DNA of 64,000 bases from Neptuniibacter marinus (GTDB lineage: Bacteria; Pseudomonadota; Gammaproteobacteria; Pseudomonadales; Balneatricaceae), in NCBI RefSeq assembly GCF_001597725.1, contig NZ_LUTR01000011.1, positions 1 through 64,000 on the forward strand, read 5' to 3'. This document shows, one piece after another, positions 55,172 through 63,752 of the stretch; positions within the stretch are counted from its first letter, which is position 1; each line of letters begins with the position of its first letter. Both the position numbers and the translations under genes were made by a program. The notes below the pieces were generated by a model. It was not told the origin of the DNA. It saw only the letters and a list, made by a program, of their open reading frames with translations, and made no database searches.

Positions 55172-57517
55172 TCATTGAGTTTTTGGATGTAACAAGCGTG
55201 CAATAGCGGGTAACAATATCAACGCACCCAACATATTCCAGATAAACATAAAGGTAAGTAGAACCCCCATATCCGCTTGAAACTTAATAGGCGAGAAAGT
55301 CCAAAGCACAACCCCTATTGCCAGCGTCAATCCAGTAAATGCGACAGACTTACCCGTACTTTGTAAAGTTTCAAGATAGGCCTCAGCCAAGCTATGACCT
55401 TTCTGCAGATAGGTCTGCATTTTTGAATAAATATAGATACCATAATCCACACCTATACCAACACCTAAAGCGATCACCGGTAATGTAGCGACTTTTACGC
55501 CAATACCTAATTTAGCCATCAACGCCTGACATAGGATTGAGGTTAATATCAAGGGCGCAATGATGCAGACTACCGTACGAAGCGATCTAAAGGTCAATAA
55601 GCACAGGAAGCTCACCACAGAATAAACCCAGATCAGCATCTCATACTGGGCCATTTCAATCACTTCGTTTGTTGCGGCCTCAAAGCCTGCTTTGCCTGCC
55701 GCCATATTAAACTTGATTGTATCTGTCTCGTATTGAGCAACAAAATCATCGACAGCAAATGTCACCGCTTTTAATGTTTCTGCTTTATGATCATCAAGGA
55801 AAATAATAACCGGTAATAAAGAGCAGCTACTGTTCATCAGTCCCGCTGGAACATAAGAGAGAGAGGCATTAATCACATACTGATTACGTATTACCGAACG
55901 CCATTTCAGACTCCCCTCATTCAAACCTGCCGTTACACGTTCCGATACATCCACCAGCGAAATACTGGATTGCACCCCAGAAACATTCCGTAAGTAAAAT
56001 TGGAAACGATCGACTAAAGCCAACGTTTCATAGCGACTACAATGTTCTTTTGGCGTAGAAACCATCACAACAAACACGTCACTCGAAGTAGAGTAATTAG
56101 CGGTAATAAAACTATTATCTAAGTTATAGCGAGAGTCCCCTCGCAACTCTGGGGCACCCACATCCAAATCGCCAATCTGTAACCCTTTACTCCCATAGAT
56201 ACCTAAAACCGCGAGACAGATAGCAATCACAACAGCGACTATAGCTCCTTTTTGAGTAGCGAAGACACTTAACAAGTGCCAATGGGAATCCTTTTTCTCT
56301 ATTCCTTTTTTGGCTTTAGTTATAGCGTTACGACCCACCCCAAAATAACTCATTAACAAAGGGAGCAGCATTAAATTGGTTAAAATAATAACGGCAACAC
56401 CAATAGATGCAGCTACAGCCAGGTCTTGAATAACTTGGATCTCGATTACCATCAACGTAATAAAGCCAATACCATCTGAAATCAGCGCCGTTAACCCAGG
56501 AATATAGATTGTTTTAAAGGCATGCTTTGCCGCTTGAAGCTTATCAGCCCCATTCGTAGCAGACTCTAGTGTGATTGTATTTACAATTTGAACGCCATGG
56601 CTGACCGCAATAGCAAACACCAAAAATGGCACTAACATCGAATAAGGGTCTATTCCATAACCAAGGAGATTCAATACACCTAACTGCCATATGACCGCTG
56701 CAAGAGAACAGATTAAAGGAATAATCGTACCCATTACACTGCCGGAATAGAGATAGAGCAGCACCATAGTGACCACAAAAGCGATCGCAAAAAATAGAGC
56801 CACCTCAACCGCACCATCAATCAGGTCACCAACAATTTTCGCAAATCCGGTGATATGAATACTGATATTTTCAGAACTATATTTATCTCTAACCAGCTTT
56901 TCTAACAGAGCGGAAAACTCTTTATAATCAAGTTTCTCCCCTGTCTCTGGATCTTTATCAAAAAGAGGCACCTGCACCATAGCTGAGCGAAAATCATTAC
57001 CTACTAATATTCCCACCTGACCTGAGCGAAGAATATTGGTGCGTACGAGTTCTAAACTTTCTTTTGAACCATCATATTTAGCAGGTATAACTGGACCACC
57101 AACAAAACCATCTTCAGTCACTTCAGTCCAGCGTACATTAGGTGTCCAAATAGACTTTAATGCGGAACGGTCAACCCCAGGAATAAAAAACAGCTCATCA
57201 GTCACACTTTTGAGAGTTGACTGAAATTCAGCACTAAATATATCGCCATTTTTTGCTGCAACAACAACACGAATACTATTACCCAAACCCGCTAAATCAT
57301 CTTTATAGCGCATATAGTTTTCAACAAACGGATGTTGAGCAGGGATCATTTTCACAAAACTAGCATCAGGACGAATCTGAGAGGCCTGCCAAGTAAAGAA
57401 TAAAGTGGCAATCAAAAAACCGACTAAAAGCAATTTCCGATAACTAAAAAGTACGCGCTCAGCTAATTTTTCACTGGTATTAATCGGCCAAAGCAGTATT
57501 GAGGACAACCTTTTCAT
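55172..57517 (-). CDS. RND-superfamily (MMPL-type) exporter
   Basis: 781 residues, two repeats of a 6-segment core: one segment near the N-terminus and five at about 220-390, and the same again at 410 and 610-770, each pair separated by a large periplasmic loop. The motif GVGIGVDYGIYIYSK is the RND proton-relay type. There is no membrane-fusion partner nearby. The gene starts on the stop of the YCF48-like gene, a common pairing in gammaproteobacteria, so the two probably act together, perhaps on lipids or hydrophobic compounds; the substrate is unknown. Confidence 0.85.
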   Translation of the reverse strand: MKRLSSILLWPINTSEKLAERVLFSYRKLLLVGFLIATLFFTWQASQIRPDASFVKMIPAQHPFVENYMRYKDDLAGLGNSIRVVVAAKNGDIFSAEFQSTLKSVTDELFFIPGVDRSALKSIWTPNVRWTEVTEDGFVGGPVIPAKYDGSKESLELVRTNILRSGQVGILVGNDFRSAMVQVPLFDKDPETGEKLDYKEFSALLEKLVRDKYSSENISIHITGFAKIVGDLIDGAVEVALFFAIAFVVTMVLLYLYSGSVMGTIIPLICSLAAVIWQLGVLNLLGYGIDPYSMLVPFLVFAIAVSHGVQIVNTITLESATNGADKLQAAKHAFKTIYIPGLTALISDGIGFITLMVIEIQVIQDLAVAASIGVAVIILTNLMLLPLLMSYFGVGRNAITKAKKGIEKKDSHWHLLSVFATQKGAIVAVVIAICLAVLGIYGSKGLQIGDLDVGAPELRGDSRYNLDNSFITANYSTSSDVFVVMVSTPKEHCSRYETLALVDRFQFYLRNVSGVQSSISLVDVSERVTAGLNEGSLKWRSVIRNQYVINASLSYVPAGLMNSSCSLLPVIIFLDDHKAETLKAVTFAVDDFVAQYETDTIKFNMAAGKAGFEAATNEVIEMAQYEMLIWVYSVVSFLCLLTFRSLRTVVCIIAPLILTSILCQALMAKLGIGVKVATLPVIALGVGIGVDYGIYIYSKMQTYLQKGHSLAEAYLETLQSTGKSVAFTGLTLAIGVVLWTFSPIKFQADMGVLLTFMFIWNMLGALILLPAIARLLHPKTQ

Positions 57518-58608
57518 TAGTCAGCCCCTCCGTTCAAATCAATTCGAGAAACACCACCTTCACCGACTACAATAAGATACTGCCCTACAGACTCGACAGC
57601 ACTATAACTCCTAAGACCACGTTTTAGGAAAGGCACAAAAGCCTCACCCTGCTTTTGCAATAAAGCCCCCCCTTGCCCAACAAGATAGGCAATATCATCA
57701 ACCACTACTGCGTCATTAATTGTCGCAGTTGAGCCTATATCAATTTTATTCCAAACAGTGCTGCCCAATTCATCTCGAGTACGCTTAAGCACAGTACCTC
57801 TCAACCCCATTAGATAAAGACTATCTGCCTCAACTGCTGAGAAAAGGGAACCTTGGTAAGGCAACTCAACTTTATACCAGCTTCCCCCATTATCAAGGCT
57901 CTCAATCAACAGCCCAGCCTCACCTAAGATCAACAAATGCCCCGCTTGCGTTTGGATCACTCTATTCAAATGCAAACTGTCTGGATTAGGTAATTTATGC
58001 CCTTCGTAAACCCAACTTAAACCACCATCATCCGTTCTAAGAAAAAGTCCATACGCACCTACCGCATAACCCGTTAGCGAATCTAAAAAGATAATATCAA
58101 GCAATGGAGAACTAGGTCCCTCTTCAACAGCTATTTTTGCATCATCCAGCTGGTAACCAAGATTTTCTAATAAATCAGCATCAACAGCGCCCAAACTGTT
58201 TTGATAATTAAATTCAGTCTCAAGCGCACCCACTCTTAACTGATTAATCGCTGCACCATCAACTCTCTTTTGCCAAGAAAGTCCACCATCTTTAGTACCT
58301 AAAATGACACCATCATGACCTACAGCCCAGCCTGTTTTTTTATCAAAAAAGTTCAAGCTTGTAATTAAAGTGCTGGTAGGAACTTCCGCTTGCTTCCAAG
58401 TTAATGCACCATCCCCCGAATAGATAATAACCCCTTGCTCACCCCCAGCAACCAAGCGCTCCCCAGCACGTGAAATAGCAAGCAAAAGAGATTTTTCAGG
58501 AGCTACCTGCTGTATAGCAGGCTGAACAAGACGATCAGCTGATACACATTGAGATAATGCTAAAAAGCAACCAAAGACCACACTGTAAAAAAACGTTATT
58601 TTGCTCAT
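57517..58608 (-). CDS. YCF48/BNR-repeat beta-propeller protein, exported
   Basis: 363 residues. Signal peptide at about 1-24 (FFYSVVFGCFLALSQCVSA), then repeated blades ending in S-x-D-G/G-G-x-x-W motifs (SGDGALTWKQ, TKDGGLSWQK, TDDGGLSWVYEG, SLDNGGSWYKV). It resembles the photosystem II assembly factor YCF48/Hcf136 fold. It is coupled to the RND exporter (TAATG), which suggests a periplasmic partner. No function beyond that can be read. Confidence 0.85.
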   Translation of the reverse strand: MSKITFFYSVVFGCFLALSQCVSADRLVQPAIQQVAPEKSLLLAISRAGERLVAGGEQGVIIYSGDGALTWKQAEVPTSTLITSLNFFDKKTGWAVGHDGVILGTKDGGLSWQKRVDGAAINQLRVGALETEFNYQNSLGAVDADLLENLGYQLDDAKIAVEEGPSSPLLDIIFLDSLTGYAVGAYGLFLRTDDGGLSWVYEGHKLPNPDSLHLNRVIQTQAGHLLILGEAGLLIESLDNGGSWYKVELPYQGSLFSAVEADSLYLMGLRGTVLKRTRDELGSTVWNKIDIGSTATINDAVVVDDIAYLVGQGGALLQKQGEAFVPFLKRGLRSYSAVESVGQYLIVVGEGGVSRIDLNGGAD

Positions 58609-58982
58609 CTAAAGCCCAGTTATTATTTTTTTGTCGGGAGTTTTAATAGCTAAAAATCATCTACCTTTAACGCAAATACAGCAATAACATTCTTTCCCAT
58701 TATCACTAACAATATAGGTCACTATAGCAATTTCATCCACACATCTATCATCACCATAATGCAATGGAAGGCTTATATTAACTAGCGTCATTCAAAACTA
58801 ATTTATCAGCTACACCTATCAAGCGAAGCACAAAAAAGGCCCTAAAAACACGTCGCTCTGCGTCCGCTCTACTTTTTCACTCCTAAACTCAGACTCTAAG
58901 GCCGACCCAGCTATTTCACGGCCATGCAATATTTTCATCTATACTTAGGCATATTCGGCAATTATTGTTTCACATAGAGTTT
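58609..58982. other. 374-bp region between YCF48-like gene and the Fur box
   Basis: No gene found on either strand. It should hold the minus-strand promoter of the YCF48-RND operon. A weak TAAA-N15-GCTATTAA (5 of 8 at -10) could be sigma-28 but is not convincing. The plus-strand promoter of the small protein would lie near 58966-58995. Confidence 0.5.
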
Positions 58983-59001
58983 GAGATTGATTATCATTAA
59001 C
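58983..59001 (-). promoter_or_regulatory. Fur box upstream of the ferritin cluster
   Basis: Minus-strand GTTAATGATAATCAATCTC matches 16 of 19 bases of the Fur consensus GATAATGATAATCATTATC. On the plus strand it overlaps a likely -10 (GATTAT, 18 nt from TTGTTT), 22 bp before the small protein's ATG. Confidence 0.75.
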
Positions 59002-59022
59002 AAAAAACTTGCCGAGTTCTCT

Positions 59023-59181
59023 ATGTCAAAACCAAAAACCTTATGTAAATTAAAAAAGGCCGATATAGAAGAGCAGTTCAAGACACTTGCAAGCTATACT
59101 CGCTCCAGCTGCTATCTATGCAAAAAGTGCGCACGCTCTGCTAACGCCAAAAAGTGGCTATGTAAACCTGAAATGATTTAA
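59023..59181 (+). CDS. Small cysteine-rich protein
   Basis: 52 residues from MSKPKTLCKLKK. Cys at 8, 30, 33, 36 and 47: C-x2-C-x2-C-x10-C is ferredoxin-like or zinc-binding. Highly basic. It directly follows a Fur box and lies 37 nt before ferritin, so an iron-linked role is likely. I do not recognise a named family. A longer reading from 58981 would start at TTG inside the Fur box and is unlikely. Confidence 0.6.
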   Translation: MSKPKTLCKLKKADIEEQFKTLASYTRSSCYLCKKCARSANAKKWLCKPEMI

Positions 59182-59218
59182 AATCCGCTAAAGATTATTT
59201 TAAAAGGATCCAATTATT

Positions 59219-59755
59219 ATGCTAAGCCCTGCAATGCTTGAAAAACTTAACGAGCAGATAAACTTAGAGTTTTTCTCTTCAAACCTCTACCTACAGATGG
59301 GGGCATGGGCTGAATCTAAAGGCTTTGAGGGTTGTTCCGCATTTTTATACAAACATGCTGACGAAGAGATGTCACACATGAAACGTTTATTCACTTATGT
59401 GAATGAAACCGGCGCAACAGCAATGATAGGTGCTATAGATGCACCCGATGCGGAATACAATTCAATTAAAGATCTCTTTGAAAAAGTATATGAGCATGAG
59501 TGCTTCATTACTGGAAAGATCAATGAATTAGCCCACACCGCTTTTACTCACCACGATTACTCAACCTTCAGTTTCCTTCAATGGTATGTCGCAGAACAGC
59601 ATGAAGAAGAGAAGCTTTTTAATGGCATTTTGGATAAAATCAAGATTATCGGCGAAGATGGCAAGGGCTTGTTCTTTATCGATAAAGAGATTGGCGAATT
59701 AGCCAAAAATGGTTCAAGTGGCAGCATTATGGATGGCGCATCAGATAAAATATAA
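59219..59755 (+). CDS. ftnA: Non-haem ferritin
   Basis: 178 residues, FtnA-like four-helix bundle. The di-iron ligands are seen as E17 (INLEFFSSNLYLQM), E50/H53 (ADEEMSHMKRL), E94 (FEKVYEHE) and the Q/E pair in WYVAEQHEEEKLF. It oxidises and stores Fe2+ as ferric core. AAGGAT lies about 10 nt before the ATG. Placed after a Fur box and a Cys-rich small protein, it is probably in the same transcript. Confidence 0.95.
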   Translation: MLSPAMLEKLNEQINLEFFSSNLYLQMGAWAESKGFEGCSAFLYKHADEEMSHMKRLFTYVNETGATAMIGAIDAPDAEYNSIKDLFEKVYEHECFITGKINELAHTAFTHHDYSTFSFLQWYVAEQHEEEKLFNGILDKIKIIGEDGKGLFFIDKEIGELAKNGSSGSIMDGASDKI

Positions 59756-59921
59756 AAACCATATTTATCAATTAATTACAAAACAAACTCCACAAACAGC
59801 ACCAAGTTTTATCAAAAACTTTCTGTTTTTTATAGATTTTATTCTAAAGGTTTTGATAGGCTGTCCGATAAATACTTTCAAAGCAGCCTCTCATGCCTAA
59901 TACAGGGAAGGAGAATAAAGC

Positions 59922-60131
59922 GTGAATACTGATTGTGTACTTTGTTTTGAGCTAGTAAAAACAGGGAAAGAACACCCTTCATTAAAAACCATCAGTGACC
60001 TTGGTCACTCACAGATCTGTAAATGCGGCGAATGCGGCTCTCTACTAATGAGCACAGCAGGCGAATGGGAGACTGTACTTAAAGGCTCTATTTCTCGCCG
60101 CCAAAAGCAGAATAAGAAAAACGCTGCATAA
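59922..60131 (+). CDS. Small zinc-ribbon-like protein
   Basis: 69 residues from a GTG with AAGGAG 8 nt upstream. Cys at 5, 8, 33, 35 and 38: CVLC near the start and CKCGEC in the middle make a zinc-ribbon- or rubredoxin-like pair of knuckles. The C-terminus is strongly basic (SRRQKQNKKN). I do not recognise the family. It lies between ferritin and the sigma-54 activator, with a gap of about 165 nt before it. Confidence 0.55.
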   Translation: MNTDCVLCFELVKTGKEHPSLKTISDLGHSQICKCGECGSLLMSTAGEWETVLKGSISRRQKQNKKNAA

Positions 60132-60178
60132 TAGCTATTTTTTTACTAAATAACTTGGCAGCGAGCGCCTCTACGCGT

Positions 60179-60210
60179 AGTTTTATCCTAACTAGTAACA
60201 GGATAAAACT
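60179..60210. repeat. 11-bp perfect inverted repeat before the sigma-54 activator
   Basis: AGTTTTATCCT (60179-60189) and AGGATAAAACT (60200-60210), 10-nt loop, ending 9 nt before the ATG. It can be an operator or an RNA hairpin that covers the ribosome site. Confidence 0.8.
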
Positions 60211-60219
60211 GCGGTACTT

Positions 60220-61596
60220 ATGGATTCTCTGCGCGAACTGATAGATCAAGACAATAATCACAATCTATTAGATCTACTATCGAGCTTATGCCAAGGCTCC
60301 ATTGCAGTAGATGAAAATTGCAACATCCTATGGATGAGCAATGCATATAAAGAGCTTATAGATATAGCACCCGACGTTGACCCAACCGGCTGCCATGTAG
60401 AACAGCTCCTCCCTACCACCCAACTTCCTCGCGTTATAAAAAGCGGCAAACCTAGCTTTGTAGACCTGATGCAAATAAAGCATCGCTGGTGCGTTGTCAC
60501 CCGTTTACCCATTAAAAACGAAAATCAACAAACTATAGGTGCGATTGGTTTTGTTTTTTATGATGACTTAGAAAGCTTACAACCTCTGTTTGATAAATTT
60601 GCCCGCTTACGCCGCAAATTTGAAGATGAAAAGATCCTAAGACCTAGTCGATACGCATTAGACGACATGCTTGGCCGCTCGCAACCGACAGCATTATTAC
60701 GACGCCAAGCGCTTCGAGCCGCACAATTAGACACAACCCTCCTTCTTCTTGGCGAAACCGGTACTGGTAAGGAATTATTAGCCCAAGGCATCCATCACTC
60801 ATCAACCAGAAGAAGCGCCCCTTTCGTGGGTATTAATATGGGAGCGTTACCTGAAGCCCTAGCCGAAGCGGAACTATTTGGCAGTGCTGCCGGTGCGTAC
60901 ACTGGCGCCAATAGCAAAGGACGTGTAGGTAAAGTTCAACTGGCTGATGGCGGCACACTTTTTCTAGATGAAATAGCCGAAATGCCATTAGCTATGCAAG
61001 CAAAACTACTCCGAGTCCTACAAGAAAGAGAAGTTGAGGCTTTAGGCTCCAACCGTTTAGAAAAAGTAGACGTCCGAATCATTGCAGCCACAGCAAAAGA
61101 CCTTCGAGAACTAGTAGAAAAAGGCCAGTTCCGAGAAGACCTATACTACCGACTCAATGTACTCCCCATAAAGTTGCCACCTTTAAGGGAACGACGAGAA
61201 GATATCCCTGAACTCTCTCAACATATGCTGCAGCAGATTCAACACCAATCACAATTACCAGAACTATCCCTTTCACCAGCAGCCCATGAGTGGCTTAAAA
61301 GCTATCACTGGCCTGGAAATATTCGAGAACTAAGAAACAGAATTGAACGCGGCTGCGTGATGGCCGAAGGAGAATTTATAGAAGCCAACGACCTAGGCGC
61401 ATTAGACGATTTACCCCACACTACATCAAACCAACCAAAAGCAACCGATTTAAAAAGTAAAAGATCACAAACAGAAATAGACGCCATACAACAAGCCATT
61501 CAAAACTGTAACGGAAACAAAACCGCCGCAGCGAAAATACTTGGCATATCAAGGGCAAGTTTGTACTTACATTTAAATAAAATGTCCAATAAATAA
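60220..61596 (+). CDS. Sigma-54-dependent transcriptional activator with PAS domain
   Basis: 458 residues. PAS-like N-terminus (about 25-125, GSIAVDENCNILWMSNAYKELI), AAA+ domain with GETGTGKELLA (about 185), GAYTGA (Tyr in place of the Phe of GAFTGA), GGTLFLDEIAEMP and RLNVLPIKLPPLRERREDIP, and C-terminal Fis-type helix-turn-helix (GNKTAAAKILGISRASLYLHL). It probably controls the CoA-transferase downstream, which has a -24/-12 promoter. The signal is unknown. Its own start has only a weak ribosome site. Confidence 0.88.
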   Translation: MDSLRELIDQDNNHNLLDLLSSLCQGSIAVDENCNILWMSNAYKELIDIAPDVDPTGCHVEQLLPTTQLPRVIKSGKPSFVDLMQIKHRWCVVTRLPIKNENQQTIGAIGFVFYDDLESLQPLFDKFARLRRKFEDEKILRPSRYALDDMLGRSQPTALLRRQALRAAQLDTTLLLLGETGTGKELLAQGIHHSSTRRSAPFVGINMGALPEALAEAELFGSAAGAYTGANSKGRVGKVQLADGGTLFLDEIAEMPLAMQAKLLRVLQEREVEALGSNRLEKVDVRIIAATAKDLRELVEKGQFREDLYYRLNVLPIKLPPLRERREDIPELSQHMLQQIQHQSQLPELSLSPAAHEWLKSYHWPGNIRELRNRIERGCVMAEGEFIEANDLGALDDLPHTTSNQPKATDLKSKRSQTEIDAIQQAIQNCNGNKTAAAKILGISRASLYLHLNKMSNK

Positions 61597-61610
61597 AACA
61601 CTAAAAAAAC

Positions 61611-61684
61611 AAATGTCTACAAATTAAGACACATTTGGTTTCTTTTCACTCTACAAAAAACAGTAACCCCTTGTTTAAAAACAC
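61611..61684. repeat. AAATGTC/GACACATTT half-sites upstream of the CoA-transferase promoter
   Basis: AAATGTC at 61611, GACACATTT at 61628-61636, and AACACATTT near 61679. They lie upstream of or at the edge of the sigma-54 promoter and are good candidates for activator binding sites. A further AAATGTCC copy lies at the end of the activator gene (near 61580). Confidence 0.4.
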
Positions 61685-61695
61685 ATTTAAAACAT

Positions 61696-61711
61696 TGGCC
61701 GCCCCTTTGCT
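61696..61711 (+). promoter_or_regulatory. Sigma-54 promoter of the CoA-transferase gene
   Basis: TGGCCGCCCCTTTGCT: GG and GC exactly 10 nt apart, -12 half TTTGCT. It lies 44 nt before the ATG and directly after the gene for a sigma-54 activator. Confidence 0.8.
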
Positions 61712-61754
61712 TTACCTGTAATACTAAAAATAATAATAGACAATTAGGCCCACC

Positions 61755-63413
61755 ATGAGTCAACGTCCAAGCAAGCTCATTACCGCATCACGAGCGGCAG
61801 AACTAATTCAATCCAATGACATGATTGTTACCGGCGGATTTATAGGCATTGGATTCGCAGAAACCTTAGCTAGCGCCATTGAAAAGCGCTTCCTAGAAGA
61901 GGGCGAACCTAATAATCTCAACTTATTCTATGCAGCAGGGCAAGGCGACACTAAACATCGTGGATTAAACCATTTTGGCCATCAAGGCATGGTAAAACGC
62001 GTTATAGGCGGACACTGGGGACTAGCTCCAACACTGGGAAAACTCGCCATAGATAATCAAATTGAAGCCTACAATTTGCCTCAAGGCGTTATCTGCCATA
62101 TGTTTCGAGATATAGCTGCAGGCAAGCCTGGAACCCTCACTACAGTTGGCTTACACACTTTTGTGGACCCAAGAATTGAAGGCGGAAAAATAAATTCACG
62201 CTCCACAGAGGATCTTGTTCAACTACTCGATATAAACGACCAAGAATGCTTACTTTATAAACACTTCCCCCTAAACATTGCACTACTTCGCGGAACAACC
62301 GCAGATAGAAATGGCAATATATCAATGGAACGGGAAGCGCTCCCCCTCGATTCACTAGCCATCGCTCAAGCAGTAAAAAATTGCGGCGGAATCGTCTTAG
62401 TGCAAATAGAACAAATCACAGACGAACATCTACTCACTCCAGACCGCATCCGTATCCCTGGAGTTTTAGTAGACCACATTATTCTTTCTACACCCAAAGA
62501 CCATCCGCAAACATTCGCTGAACCCTTTAACCCAGCGTATTCAGGGCAAGTACGAAGCACAGCCCAACAATCAGGAAAAACCGCTCTCGATGCCCGCAAA
62601 ATCATAGCACGCCGTGCCTTAATGGAATTAAAAAAGAATTCGATTGTAAACCTAGGTATAGGCATGCCTGAGATGATCGCCACTGTTGCCGCTGAAGAAA
62701 ATAAGGGTGATGATTTCACTTTAACAGTAGAGCCTGGCGGCATTGGTGGCCAACCCGCAAGTGGATTAAGCTTTGGTGCGGTCAGCAACGCCCAAGCCAT
62801 TATTGATCAGCCGGCTCAATTTGATTTTTACGATGGCGGCGGATTGGATCAGGCTTTCTTAGGCCTCGCTGAGACCTGCCCAGAAGGACATGTAAACGTC
62901 AGCCGCTTTGGCACAAAACTAGCGGGCGCTGGCGGGTTTATAAACATAACGCAAAATACACAGGATGTTTATTTTTTAGGTACATTCACCTCAGGCAAGC
63001 AACAACTAGAAGTGATCAATGGCACGTTAAAAATTATTACTAACGGCACCCTAAAAAAATTCAAGAAGAACGTACAGCAGATCACATTCAATGGTAACTA
63101 CGCTATAGAATGCCAACAACAAGTAACATTCATCACAGAGAGAGCAGTATTCAAACTCACAAAAAACGGCCTACTATTGACCGAAATAGCACCAGGGGCC
63201 GATCTCCAAACTGATATTTTAGATCAAATGGAATTTATCCCGCTTATCGATGACAACCTAAGCTTAATGGATGCTAGGCTTTTTCAAGACAAACCAATGC
63301 ATCTTGAACACCCCGGTAGTCGCTCGATGACACAGATGCGCTCTTTAATGAAAAATGTTTTAAGCCGATCAGAATATCCACAACCTGAACAGGCAACAAA
63401 AACCACAAGTTGA
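61755..63413 (+). CDS. Fused acyl-CoA:acetate/3-ketoacid CoA-transferase (YdiF type)
   Basis: 552 residues, alpha and beta subunits in one chain. The alpha-like half (1-about 260) has GGFIGIGFAETL and AAGQGDTKHRG; the beta-like half has the catalytic Glu near residue 326 (TVEPGGIGGQPASG). It moves CoA between acetate and short-chain or branched acids. It would use acetyl-CoA made by Acs in principle. The promoter is sigma-54, with an activator just upstream. Confidence 0.9.
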   Translation: MSQRPSKLITASRAAELIQSNDMIVTGGFIGIGFAETLASAIEKRFLEEGEPNNLNLFYAAGQGDTKHRGLNHFGHQGMVKRVIGGHWGLAPTLGKLAIDNQIEAYNLPQGVICHMFRDIAAGKPGTLTTVGLHTFVDPRIEGGKINSRSTEDLVQLLDINDQECLLYKHFPLNIALLRGTTADRNGNISMEREALPLDSLAIAQAVKNCGGIVLVQIEQITDEHLLTPDRIRIPGVLVDHIILSTPKDHPQTFAEPFNPAYSGQVRSTAQQSGKTALDARKIIARRALMELKKNSIVNLGIGMPEMIATVAAEENKGDDFTLTVEPGGIGGQPASGLSFGAVSNAQAIIDQPAQFDFYDGGGLDQAFLGLAETCPEGHVNVSRFGTKLAGAGGFINITQNTQDVYFLGTFTSGKQQLEVINGTLKIITNGTLKKFKKNVQQITFNGNYAIECQQQVTFITERAVFKLTKNGLLLTEIAPGADLQTDILDQMEFIPLIDDNLSLMDARLFQDKPMHLEHPGSRSMTQMRSLMKNVLSRSEYPQPEQATKTTS

Positions 63414-63752
63414 GCGCGATCTACAGTCCATCCACTTAGGTGTGAATGGTTAAGTTTATCTATATAACGCGTGTGCAGCGCTATTGTGCAGAAGGTAAAC
63501 AAGCCATACACACCTACAACCTGAAAACAGGGGATGATAAAGCATTGTGACAAACCTAATAGAACCTAGACAAATACATACGCTATGTTCTACCTTTAGA
63601 CGAGCAAACGCTATATCCCCCTGTTTTTAGGATGGTACTAACACAACTCTTATTGCACTAGACCGCAAAATAAATATTTGATGGCTCGCATTTACACAAA
63701 TATCAATTAATCTTTATACAGCCAATTCCTATTTAATCGTTGGGTACCTCAA
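63414..63752. other. 339-bp gap before the SixA-like gene: possible micro-ORF and nested inverted repeats
   Basis: A 34-codon reading frame at 63446-63550 starts with ATG and has AGGTG 4 nt upstream, but no family is recognised, so it is only a possibility. Two sets of inverted repeats are nested at 63520-63631: CCTGAAAACAGGGGAT with its near-complement, and TAGAAC/GTTCTA inside. No clear terminator for the CoA-transferase is seen. Confidence 0.5.
63520..63631. repeat. Nested inverted repeats
   Basis: Outer arms 63520-63535 and 63615-63631 (16-17 bp, one base inserted and one changed), inner arms TAGAAC 63560-63565 and GTTCTA 63587-63592. A folded RNA or a small element could explain them. 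Confidence 0.6.

Noticed and set aside
58609-58700. Sigma-28 promoter for the YCF48-RND operon
   Set aside because: Only 5 of 8 bases at -10 match, and no flagellar role is evident for the genes.
63284-63553. 89-residue minus-strand reading frame at the CoA-transferase end
   Set aside because: It mostly overlaps the real gene in antisense, has no family resemblance and no ribosome site.
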